Part shown: piece by piece, positions 1-5,844 of the stretch
How the letters are laid out: each line of letters begins with the position of its first letter
Position numbering within the stretch: position 1 is the first letter of the stretch
Assembly (NCBI GenBank): GCA_964533785.1
Contig: CAZHNG010000402.1
Span: 1 to 5,844, forward strand
DNA: 5,844 bases
Direction: 5' to 3'
Source of the DNA: JANQRV01 sp964533785
Lineage (GTDB): Bacteria; Bacteroidota; Bacteroidia; Chitinophagales; Saprospiraceae
Notes under the pieces: model-generated
Told to the model about the DNA's origin: nothing
Database searches by the model: none
What the model saw: the letters and a program-made list of their open reading frames with translations, nothing else
Made by a program: the position numbers and the translations under genes

Positions 1-847
1 TCCTACGATGATACACGATATTCGTTCCACGTAGCTGATTGTACTTAAATCTTAAAATATCGGCCATATTTACCCCTTCCCCCAGGTACGAAAACAAAAA
101 CATATCACGAGCTAACTGTTCCCAGCTTCCTTCTTCGGGCTCGTAGGTAAAAAATGACCAGATCTGTTCCTTTGACAGTGGGCGTTTTACGTTTTTGCTG
201 GAAGGAATTTTGAATTTGCGTCTGCCAAAAGGATAATCCGATCGCTTGATCGGAGCATTTTTAGATGCAATCGCATCGTTAAAAATGGCGCGTAAGTTTT
301 CCAAATAGATCTTTACCGTATTGATTTTCATAGACTGGTCGAGCATCCACTTTTGGTACTTCTTCAGGTTGTCAACGGAACAATCCTGAAAAGTAAAATC
401 TTCTTTTCCGAAAAACCTGGTAAGTGACGTAAGGCTATCACGGTAACTATCTGCCGTATTAATGCGATCTAGTTCTCTGAGTATTTTAATTTTCTTCTGG
501 TACCAATATTTTAAGGTTAGCAATTCCTTGTAATCGGTGGTTGTCCCACCTTCAGTCTTCCCTTTGAAAAGCTCTTTAAACTTTTTGAAAGAATAGCTTT
601 CTTCGTCCATATCACTCAGGATACGCCGTGCCTTTTGTTCCGCTTCGATCACTTTGTTAGCTACTTCCTTTAATTCTCCTCTTGCTTTTCTATTGCATAT
701 CTTTTTTCAATCCTCCTTAGTAACATACTGCCCAATGGATAATCTCCTCGGGACGCGGTTGTGGGTAACGATGAGTTTTAAGGAATAACGACCATCGGAA
801 ATCTGTTCACCGGCCTTCAAAACTACCTTTACAGTTGCATCTACCAT
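1..847 (-). pseudogene. Tyrosine-recombinase integrase with an internal TGA, cut by the window's left edge
   Basis: Site-specific tyrosine recombinase of the Bacteroidota conjugative-element or island type. Translating from ATG 847 gives 282 codons before the window edge, all in one frame, with one stop: TGA at 707-709 (codon 47). Residues 1-70 resemble the arm-DNA-binding domain (core LKLIVTHNRVPRRLSIG, then VTKED just before the stop). The reading continues past the stop with RGELKEVANKVIEAEQKA, as in intact relatives, so a Trp (TGG) to TGA change is the simplest cause. Residues about 105-205 form the SAM-like core-binding domain, and the catalytic domain begins near residue 228. There FSYLGEGVNMADIL has Glu257 where many relatives have the first catalytic Arg. 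The rest of the active site lies outside the window. The gene points away from the tRNA-Val fragment at 998-1044 and probably moved the element that ends there. A sequencing error at the TGA cannot be excluded. Confidence 0.85.
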
Positions 848-850
848 TAC

Positions 851-882
851 TAGCACTTTTCCATAAAGGTAAAAAAGTGCTA
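851..882. repeat. 10-bp perfect inverted repeat just upstream of the integrase start
   Basis: TAGCACTTTT at 851-860 is repeated in inverse as AAAAGTGCTA at 873-882, with a 12-nt spacer. The repeat covers roughly -4 to -35 relative to the integrase ATG at 847. On the minus-strand transcript it would form a hairpin ending 3 nt before the start codon. It could be an operator for an integrase regulator, a translation-limiting hairpin or a recombinase or excisionase binding site. The sequence shows the symmetry only, not the function. Confidence 0.6.
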
Positions 883-997
883 ACAATTTCGTGAAAAGTA
901 GTTAATTATTGTTTCATTAAATTGTTTTTGAAACACATTAAAGTGTTGATTTACAGTTTATTAATTTTAATTCGTTATTTGTATTAAAGGTGCTAGA

Positions 998-1044
998 TCT
1001 GGTTTACACCCAGGGGGTCGGGAGTTCGAGTCTCTCACCGCCCA
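998..1044 (+). tRNA. 3' fragment of tRNA-Val(UAC), probable att site
   Basis: The fragment folds as tRNA positions 27-73. The anticodon stem is 998-1002 with 1010-1014 (outer pair U-G), and the loop 1003-1009 carries anticodon TAC at 1005-1007. A 5-nt variable loop follows. The T stem is 1020-1024 with 1032-1036 around the loop TTCGAGT, then comes the 3' acceptor strand ACCGCCC at 1037-1043 and discriminator A1044. CCA is not encoded, as is common in Bacteroidota. There is no GGGCGGT acceptor strand or D arm upstream: bases 993-996 cannot serve as a D stem and the preceding 100 bp are AT-rich. It is therefore not a functional gene but the part duplicated by integration. Confidence 0.88.
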
Positions 1045-1052
1045 CAAAAATA

Positions 1053-1091
1053 AAGCTCCATTGAATTGTCTTCAATGGGGCTCTTTTATTT
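1053..1091 (+). terminator. Rho-independent terminator after the tRNA-Val fragment
   Basis: A 12-bp stem, 1054-1065 with 1071-1082, has one G-U pair and a 5-nt loop, and is followed by the T-rich run CTTTTATTT. It starts 10 nt after the tRNA discriminator base, so it is probably the native terminator of the original tRNA-Val transcription unit. This supports reading the DNA to the right as the ancestral chromosome. Confidence 0.8.
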
Positions 1092-1098
1092 CCACCTA

Positions 1099-1296
1099 AT
1101 GCACCACTGTTATATCCTATATTCAAAATCGTTGGACCGATTTTATATTGGTGTAGATTACCATTGCTCCATAAATTTCCTCGGACTTGCCATCTATTCA
1201 AAAAACTGTCTGAACAATTTCATCCATCAAAATTTTCTTAAAAATTTAGGTGACCTTTTTCCAATTTCCGGTCTTTATGACAATCAAATCTATTAA
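1099..1296 (+). pseudogene. Degraded GIY-YIG nuclease-like remnant
   Basis: The first 18 residues from ATG 1099 read MHHCYILYSKSLDRFYIG. This matches the opening of the small GIY-YIG endonuclease-domain proteins of Bacteroidota, with the YIL and YIG halves of the signature in place. After that the frame (to TAA 1294-1296) gives a non-family sequence. The expected Arg-containing helix (ERLKRH-like) and the Lys-rich C-terminal helix are absent, and I could not find them in the other two forward frames. Relatives usually have 80-100 residues; only about 20 are recognisable here. Such genes often lie directly downstream of tRNAs in this phylum, which fits the position. The tail overlaps the start region of the next gene. 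It is most likely a decayed relic and probably not functional; chance resemblance is possible because the match is short. Confidence 0.5.
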
Positions 1297-1300
1297 AATC

Positions 1301-1870
1301 ATGACAACTTCGACTATTCGATACACGGATACGGCATTAAAAGAATTTCAGACTTTAGTGGAAAGTAAATTGGCCAAAGCTGCTGTACAATTGTTTAATC
1401 TCAAAGAACAATTAGAAGATGCCAATGATAACAACGATAGCGGCTACGACCCTGATGACAATAGTAATAGCTTCGTAGACAAAGAGTTTTTACAGGAAAT
1501 GATTTACCGTCAGGAGAGGCACATCCGGGATCTGGAAAATGCTTTGCTTCGAATCAGGAACAAGACTTATGGTATTTGTGAAGTAACCGGCAGCCTAATT
1601 GATAAGAAACGCTTGATGGCTGTTCCTACTACTACTAAAAGCTTGGCCGCTAAATTAAATCCTGTGAAGCCAATACGGGAGGAACGTCCCGCACCCCTTC
1701 AGCATAAAGAGCGAGTGATTACAACCAAAGTCCATAAAAAACCTTCGGCTCCTGTGATTACAAAAATTGATGAACATAATGACCTGGAAATAAATTTTTT
1801 AGAGGATGAAGATGGGGATGAGGAATGGATTATTGTGCCGTTTGATGAAGAAATGGAAGGTTTAGAGTAG
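1301..1870 (+). CDS. TraR/DksA-family protein with single-Cys finger and acidic C-terminal tail
   Basis: This 189-residue protein is of the TraR/DksA type, a family that binds the RNA polymerase secondary channel and modulates transcription, often with ppGpp. Residues 8-40 and 58-86 look like the two arms of the N-terminal coiled coil, joined by a Asp/Asn-rich turn at 40-57. Residues 89-115 are the family's C-terminal core (TYGICEVTG, then RLMAVPTTTKSL). Only Cys93 remains of the four zinc-finger cysteines, a pattern typical of Bacteroidota members. An extra 70 residues follow: a basic, Pro-containing linker (about 120-152) and a very acidic end (157-189). The usual size is about 125 residues. 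ATG 1301 was chosen because family similarity starts at TIRYTD; ATG 1277 and GTG 1250 are in frame, and no start has a clear ribosome site. The gene converges on the coiled-coil gene. The family call is firm, but dksA itself is not certain. Confidence 0.85.
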   Translation: MTTSTIRYTDTALKEFQTLVESKLAKAAVQLFNLKEQLEDANDNNDSGYDPDDNSNSFVDKEFLQEMIYRQERHIRDLENALLRIRNKTYGICEVTGSLIDKKRLMAVPTTTKSLAAKLNPVKPIREERPAPLQHKERVITTKVHKKPSAPVITKIDEHNDLEINFLEDEDGDEEWIIVPFDEEMEGLE

Positions 1871-1888
1871 TGATCACTTCCTTTTTTG

Positions 1889-1937
1889 CAAATTAAAAAG
1901 AGGCAGTCTGATTTTTTAGGCGTCTCTTTTTAATTTG
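1889..1937. terminator. Bidirectional terminator between convergent genes
   Basis: The arms 1889-1904 and 1922-1937 form a 16-bp stem with one G-U pair and a 17-nt loop. Each arm carries an A run on one side and a T run on the other, so the hairpin gives a U-rich 3' side on both strands. It lies 18 nt after the stop of the TraR/DksA-like gene and about 60 nt after the stop of the convergent coiled-coil gene, and can serve both. Confidence 0.85.
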
Positions 1938-1998
1938 TAATTAAGCCAAGTTTTTATGGTTTCATTGAAACCAGGGTTTTCATTAGTTAAAGTCATTT

Positions 1999-2568
1999 TT
2001 AATTGTATTTCTTCACTTTTTTCTTAGCTTCAGCCACTATCTCTTGTTGGGTTCTGATCTCTGCCTCTTTTACTTTTTGATCCTTTTCGTTTTTGGCAAG
2101 ATCTTCTTCCAATTTTTCAATTTGCTCACGAATAGATTCATTGTCTTTTTTCAATTTTTTCAATTCATTCTCGAGTTTAGAAAGGCTCTTTTCTTGAAGC
2201 TTCAAAGCCTCTTCAGCGTGATGAAGGAAGGATTGTTGAGCATACGTGGTTAAAAAAATGTTGGCTTCCTCCACCTGCGTATCGTGCATTTTGGAGTTGA
2301 GATAAGCCCCACCTAGATCAAACCAAACGATAACAGACGCTCCCTGATCTTCCGTGCCCTTTTCAGATATCTGGGCGTAAACATCTATAGTGTTTGCACT
2401 GAGTTTTTTTATCTGAGCATCATTAGCAAACCATAGTTTCGATTTTCTATTATATTTGGCTTTGGTTTTACAGGACGCCATGTATTTTTTCCACATATCT
2501 TCCGCCTCTTTTTTAGTAACCTCCGGTAAGTCAAACATGAATGAATGCTCAGTATCCTTATCCATCAT
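1999..2568 (-). CDS. Hypothetical protein with long C-terminal coiled coil
   Basis: The product is 189 residues with no signal peptide or membrane segment, so probably cytoplasmic. The N-terminal half (about 10-110) looks folded: MWKKYM, then Lys-rich KYNRKSKLWFAND, then the alternating hydrophobic stretch ASVIVWFDLGGAYL (77-90), which looks like a beta strand and turn. Residues about 113-187 are strongly charged, with Leu/Ile heptad spacing (KLENELKKLK, EQIEKLEEDL), indicating a long coiled coil and probably an oligomer. The start is the first of two adjacent ATGs (2568 and 2565); an in-frame TGA lies 6 nt upstream, so it cannot begin earlier. GAAGA just before the start is only a weak ribosome site. 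It lies 184 nt downstream of the JmjC gene, and whether they share a transcript is unclear. I know no function for it; the N-terminal part resembles uncharacterised Bacteroidota proteins. Confidence 0.8.
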   Translation of the reverse strand: MMDKDTEHSFMFDLPEVTKKEAEDMWKKYMASCKTKAKYNRKSKLWFANDAQIKKLSANTIDVYAQISEKGTEDQGASVIVWFDLGGAYLNSKMHDTQVEEANIFLTTYAQQSFLHHAEEALKLQEKSLSKLENELKKLKKDNESIREQIEKLEEDLAKNEKDQKVKEAEIRTQQEIVAEAKKKVKKYN

Positions 2569-2752
2569 TCTTCAATTAAGTGAAGATTATTTCCGGTTAT
2601 GCTTATCAACTGACGATCATTATTATTTCGCTTACGCTTTTGCTCAGTCCTTTTTGGATTGCTGGAACAAAAGTTAGCGTTCGAAAGATTCAACTTCATT
2701 CAGTTTTTTGTTGAAAAACGATTGAGATGTTGGTTAAAATTTCCTTGCTTAA

Positions 2753-3634
2753 CTAAAGCTGTAACACTTCGTTTTCCGCAAGCCGGTTGGCTCTTTGCAC
2801 TTTCAATTCATTCCACCAAACCGGAAGGGACGTTTTCATTAAAGTGTCCATGTTCCGCATGAGAATTAGATTTGAGATTCCTTTTGCCCGCACTTTCCAG
2901 GACGGATGAAAAGCCCGTAAGCTCATGGCAAAACCACTTTCCAGGTATTCCATATGGTGCCAATAGCCGGAAGGTAAAAAGAGGGTGTCGCCCCTTTCGA
3001 GTATAACCTCGTATCCTTGTGCGAATTGAAGTGCAGGGAAGTTATCATACTTTTCATTGCCTTTCCAGGAATGGTAGTTGGAGAAATCGATCATCGTCAT
3101 CACTTCAAATGGCTTGCGGTATAAAAGATGTTGCTGCTGTAACGGAAATAGTAGTACTCTTTTACGTCCGCAGAATTGAGTATGTAGAATATGGGACAAG
3201 TCCATATCAAAATGCATATGGGTGATGGCTCCGGCTCCTCCGGCGAATAACATCGGAAACCGTTTGATAAACCCCTTCATCAGATGTTCCGGCCAGACAA
3301 AGTCATTGATCAATTCCGGAGCATGGTGGAATAAATTAAAAAGGAATATTCTCCATTCGGAGTGTCCATTCCGGATCATATCGATGTATTCCCCAAAGGT
3401 CACGTAAGCATCGGCTTGATTAACCGGGGTATAAGCATTGCTTTTGACGTTGTTGTAAATCCCCACTTTAACAGACCCGATGAGATCCTTGAAATGATCC
3501 CAGCTCCACAAGGTATGAGCGGGCCATGCTGCCGACAAACCTTTGATGACAACAGGTATGTTGGATGGGTAGTAATGCGATTTAAATGCCTGCACTTCAT
3601 TGGCAGGCAAAGTTTCAATGGAAGCCAGTTTCAT
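2753..3634 (-). CDS. JmjC/cupin_8 Fe(II)- and 2-oxoglutarate-dependent oxygenase, FIH-like
   Basis: The 293-residue protein matches the cupin_8/JmjC fold. Such enzymes hydroxylate protein side chains or small molecules using Fe(II), O2 and 2-oxoglutarate. Residues 23-47 (PSNIPVVIKGLSAAWPA onward) are the typical N-terminal 'P-vi-G-W' segment. Metal ligands are H141 and D143 (HFD motif) and H226 in YWHHME, which lines up with WWHHIE of human FIH. K158 in GRKRVLLFP corresponds to the FIH lysine that binds 2-oxoglutarate. All catalytic positions are present, so it is probably active; the substrate is unknown. The stretch between the HxD motif and GRKR is two residues longer than in FIH. ATG 3634 is preferred, 7 nt after the stop of the GH3 gene. 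A TTG at 3667 would add 11 residues and overlap that gene. The close spacing indicates one operon with the GH3 gene. Confidence 0.88.
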   Translation of the reverse strand: MKLASIETLPANEVQAFKSHYYPSNIPVVIKGLSAAWPAHTLWSWDHFKDLIGSVKVGIYNNVKSNAYTPVNQADAYVTFGEYIDMIRNGHSEWRIFLFNLFHHAPELINDFVWPEHLMKGFIKRFPMLFAGGAGAITHMHFDMDLSHILHTQFCGRKRVLLFPLQQQHLLYRKPFEVMTMIDFSNYHSWKGNEKYDNFPALQFAQGYEVILERGDTLFLPSGYWHHMEYLESGFAMSLRAFHPSWKVRAKGISNLILMRNMDTLMKTSLPVWWNELKVQRANRLAENEVLQL

Positions 3635-3641
3635 AAAAAAG

Positions 3642-5177
3642 TTATTTGGAAGCTCTTTTTTGCGCAACGAAAGCTTCCCATTCTTTAAATTGTTCTACTT
3701 TCATCACTCTGGGAATTTTGCTTTGCCCGGTCATTCTACCATGAGCTGCTTGCCAATCGTAAAACCACTGAGAAGAGATCAATTCCACATTTGGAGCTTT
3801 CAGCATAGCTCCCCTTTCGGCCTTGTAATCATCATTGATCTTTTTCAACTGTTCATCCAGCATCAAAGGCAATAACTGATTATCAATACTTGAGTCTATC
3901 CCTAAATACCATTTATGGGCGAAGTGAGAACCAGATGTCACCGCACAAACAGTGTATTCCCGAACGTTTACCATTAATTCATCCTCAATCCTCCGAATAG
4001 CTTGATCCATATTACCTACGGATAAATGTTCTCCACAAACACTTAGAAAATGATTTATTCTACCGGTGATAACAATTTCAACGCGTTCCTTATCCGTAAA
4101 CCGGATGGTGTCTCCTATCAGGTAGCGCCAGGCACCGGCACAGGTGCTGATGACCAGGGCGTAGTCAACGCCTTCCTCAATATGTTCTATGGTCAGAGCT
4201 TGCGCCTGCGGTTTTAAGTGACCGTTCGCATCGAAGTTTTCCTCATTAAAAGGTACAAATTCAAAAAAGATCCCGTTATTGACCAATAACCGCATGGCCG
4301 TAGTATCCGGCCGATCCTGGAAGGCAATAAAACCTTCCGAAGCCAGGTAAGTATCCTGATAGATTAGCGGCCTTTCCAATAAGCGTTCAAAGCCTTTTTG
4401 ATAAGGGCCAAAAGCGACCCCTCCCGTTACAAACAAAGAAAGGTTGGGCCATATTTCGTGGATGTTACTCAGGTTGTAATAGTCGATAATGTGCTCTAGC
4501 GTCAGTTGTACCCACGAAGGGATCCCCGTCAAGATGCTGACATCCCATTGAGGTGCATTTTTTACGATCACCTGTGTCCTTTCCTGCCAACTGGGTAATT
4601 CGGCAACTTTAGTACCCGGTTTATAGAACTTTCGCAACCAAAAAGGAGGGATCTTAGCATTGATGCCACTTAGATCTCCTGCGTATACTGCCCCCAGTTC
4701 TTTTAGATTGGCACTACCTCCGATCATCAACCAATCTTTGAAATATAAATGATGCGGAAGGTCATATTTAGGCAAACAGCTGAACATACGTAATCCCGCA
4801 CGCCCCATCGCACGACGCATCTCCTCAGAAACCGGAATGTATTTGGAAGTATCATTGGTAGTACCGGAGCTCAAAGCAAAATATTTGATCTGTCCGGGCC
4901 AGGTAACATCGGGCTTCCCTTCTAAACTTTTATGCCACCACTGATCAAAGATCTGGTAATAATCATGAATGGGTACACCTTCCTGGAAAATGGTGATGGG
5001 ATTTAAAGAATACCTGAGATCTCTAAAACCATAATATTCTCCAAATTCAGTATTAGTCGCTTTTTTCAATAGTTTCTTGAATACTGAAAGTTGTTCTTCC
5101 AATGGGTGCTTGGCCGGCATTTCGATCTGACGAATTATACCCATACTTTTTTTTACCAAAGCATTTGTTAGGATCAT
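3642..5177 (-). CDS. GH3-family acyl-adenylate-forming enzyme
   Basis: The 511-residue product is a full-length member of the GH3 family (ANL superfamily). Plant members adenylate a carboxylic acid (jasmonate, auxin, benzoates) and join it to an amino acid. Bacterial members are common in Bacteroidota and mostly of unknown substrate. The three nucleotide-binding motifs are intact: SSGTTNDTSK at 103-112 (phosphate loop), YLASEG at 277-282 and YLIGD at 352-356. TGR (371-373), CGEH (381-384) and a C-terminal GQSKIPR (484-490) also fit the family. No signal peptide or membrane segment is seen, so it is cytoplasmic. ATG 5177 begins the usual N-terminal helix, ending in NTEFGEYYGF (42-51), so the start is well supported. 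It is the first gene of a likely two-gene operon with the JmjC oxygenase. Its promoter should lie in the AT-rich 5178-5235 stretch, after the terminator of the gene behind it. Confidence 0.92.
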   Translation of the reverse strand: MILTNALVKKSMGIIRQIEMPAKHPLEEQLSVFKKLLKKATNTEFGEYYGFRDLRYSLNPITIFQEGVPIHDYYQIFDQWWHKSLEGKPDVTWPGQIKYFALSSGTTNDTSKYIPVSEEMRRAMGRAGLRMFSCLPKYDLPHHLYFKDWLMIGGSANLKELGAVYAGDLSGINAKIPPFWLRKFYKPGTKVAELPSWQERTQVIVKNAPQWDVSILTGIPSWVQLTLEHIIDYYNLSNIHEIWPNLSLFVTGGVAFGPYQKGFERLLERPLIYQDTYLASEGFIAFQDRPDTTAMRLLVNNGIFFEFVPFNEENFDANGHLKPQAQALTIEHIEEGVDYALVISTCAGAWRYLIGDTIRFTDKERVEIVITGRINHFLSVCGEHLSVGNMDQAIRRIEDELMVNVREYTVCAVTSGSHFAHKWYLGIDSSIDNQLLPLMLDEQLKKINDDYKAERGAMLKAPNVELISSQWFYDWQAAHGRMTGQSKIPRVMKVEQFKEWEAFVAQKRASK

Positions 5178-5230
5178 TCTACTTTATATTTGATTTTTTA
5201 GGAAAGACAGAAAAATTATAATTGGTCACC

Positions 5231-5270
5231 AAATAAAAAAAGTAGTTGCAGCTATCAGAGCTACAACTAC
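5231..5270 (-). terminator. Rho-independent terminator of the PepSY-like gene
   Basis: A 12-bp stem, 5242-5253 with 5259-5270, has one pair that is G-U on the minus-strand RNA, and a 5-nt loop. Reading on the minus strand it is followed at once by seven T and then ATTT. It lies 35 nt past the stop of the secreted PepSY-like gene and separates that gene's transcript from the GH3-JmjC operon. Confidence 0.88.
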
Positions 5271-5304
5271 CAATTTTTAATTCAATCACCGACCATTCGG
5301 TCAA

Positions 5305-5736
5305 TTAGAAATCTACCCGATTTCCACTTTCGTCAAATATGAAGGTATACTCCTCTTCATCGTATTCAAAACTGATGAAGAACTGAACGCCGGAAGGCCT
5401 TTCTTCCTTTATGGAAGCAATAAAGTCTTCCACATCCGGATACTCTTCGGCGAAGTAATTCATCAATTTTTCGGGGAGATCAATAACGCCGACAGAGGTA
5501 GAAGTTTTTAACCAGTTACCATCTTCCTTAAAATGTGCTTCACTTTCGTAGTTCCCGTTATCAAAAAAAGCGACGTAGATTTCGTCTTCTTCATAATGAT
5601 CCCAATCCACGTCTTCATTTTCTACATCGGGGTACATTTTATTAAATGTTTTCAAAACCGCTTTGGGTATATCAACAGCATATACTTGAGCGCCCATTAC
5701 GAATAAAAAAAGCAAACTCAAAAACAACTGCTTCAT
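5305..5736 (-). CDS. Secreted PepSY-like (DUF2874-type) protein
   Basis: A 143-residue protein with a clear Sec signal peptide: MK, a Leu/Phe-rich core (4-14) and probable cleavage after VYA at 20, so it is periplasmic or secreted. The mature part has two similar halves, about 23-77 and 87-143. Each opens with IPKAVLKTF or LPEKLMNYF followed by YPDVE, then beta strands, and ends in a turn of the type F-ED-GNW or F-DESGN. This is the layout of PepSY-like (beta-lactamase-inhibitor-protein-like) domains, which are abundant and little studied in Bacteroidota; no partner or ligand is known for this one. It is strongly acidic. ATG 5736 is fixed by the signal peptide. The gene has its own terminator and about 100 nt of AT-rich DNA upstream, so it is probably monocistronic. 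Confidence 0.82.
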   Translation of the reverse strand: MKQLFLSLLFLFVMGAQVYAVDIPKAVLKTFNKMYPDVENEDVDWDHYEEDEIYVAFFDNGNYESEAHFKEDGNWLKTSTSVGVIDLPEKLMNYFAEEYPDVEDFIASIKEERPSGVQFFISFEYDEEEYTFIFDESGNRVDF

Positions 5737-5844
5737 AAAAATGAATTTAAGGTTTGAATAATTTAATACACTGTAACATAAGTTTCTTAGTGTTTTGAAC
5801 CACCGGATTTTTGTCCAAATCGATGAGGAAATGGGATTAAGGGA

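Larger units (their letters stand above)
1..1044. mobile_element. Right end of a tRNA-Val-integrated genomic island or ICE
   Basis: The integrase gene and the AT-rich DNA upstream of it end at a tRNA-Val 3' fragment, followed by what looks like the tRNA's own terminator. Elements using a tRNA as attB rebuild an intact tRNA at one end and leave a 3'-part copy at the other. Here the fragment reads left to right with chromosomal DNA after it, so the element should extend leftward and the complete tRNA should sit at its far end. Only about 1 kb of the element is visible, so its cargo and type (ICE, island or prophage) are unknown. The exact crossover point inside 998-1044 cannot be fixed from one end. 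Confidence 0.65.

Noticed and set aside
707..709. TGA read as Trp through an alternative genetic code
   Set aside because: The GH3 gene alone has over a dozen Trp residues with no in-frame TGA, and the other genes also use only TGG. Recoding would be expected to leave TGA elsewhere.
1148..1179. Bacteroidota-type promoter (TTG, 21 nt, TAAATTTC) upstream of the TraR/DksA-like gene
   Set aside because: It is close to the TTTG / TAnnTTTG consensus but lies inside the GIY-YIG remnant in AT-rich DNA, 120 nt from the start codon. Such matches are expected by chance.
1004..1201. Minus-strand open frame of 65 codons across the tRNA fragment
   Set aside because: It is the antisense of the tRNA-Val piece, its terminator and the GIY-YIG remnant; its ERLELPTP end is the usual false translation of a tRNA.
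2703..2719. GTTTTT/AAAAAC hairpin after the JmjC gene as a terminator
   Set aside because: The stem is six mostly A-T pairs with no GC core, too weak to call.
3019..3688. Several open frames on the plus strand opposite the JmjC gene
   Set aside because: They are shadows: they overlap the strongly supported JmjC and GH3 coding sequences and show no family motif.
5787..5844. Possible C-terminal end of another minus-strand gene at the right edge, stop TAA at 5787-5789
   Set aside because: Only 18 codons are visible and they match nothing I recognise. Random sequence would often stay open this long.

Overview
The window looks like a Bacteroidota chromosome, most likely Saprospiria-like. This is inferred from the protein families (Bacteroidota-type arm-domain integrase, TraR/DksA protein with a degenerate finger, PepSY-like secreted protein, GH3 protein, FIH-like JmjC protein), the moderately AT-rich composition, the near absence of Shine-Dalgarno sites and a tRNA without an encoded CCA. 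No rRNA, CRISPR array or insertion sequence was seen.

Region 1 (1-1044) is the right end of an integrated element. A tyrosine-recombinase gene on the minus strand runs off the left edge and is interrupted by one in-frame TGA at codon 47. Upstream of it are a 10-bp inverted repeat and about 115 bp of AT-rich DNA. That stretch ends at a 47-nt piece of tRNA-Val(UAC), running from the anticodon stem to the discriminator base, with no 5' half. This is the expected layout of an attachment-site duplicate, so the intact tRNA-Val should lie left of the window at the other end of the element.

Region 2 (1045-1998) is flanking chromosome. It starts with the probable native tRNA terminator, then a decayed GIY-YIG nuclease remnant, then a TraR/DksA-family gene (+). 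A hairpin at 1889-1937 serves as a shared terminator with the convergent gene to the right.

Region 3 (1999-5844) is all on the minus strand. Reading in the direction of transcription it holds a secreted PepSY-like protein with its own terminator, a GH3-family adenylating enzyme, a FIH-like JmjC/cupin_8 oxygenase 7 nt behind it (a likely two-gene operon), and a cytoplasmic coiled-coil protein of unknown function. The GH3-JmjC pair could act on one small-molecule or peptide pathway, which is inference only. The most notable signals are the island junction with its disabled integrase and the GH3-oxygenase pair.
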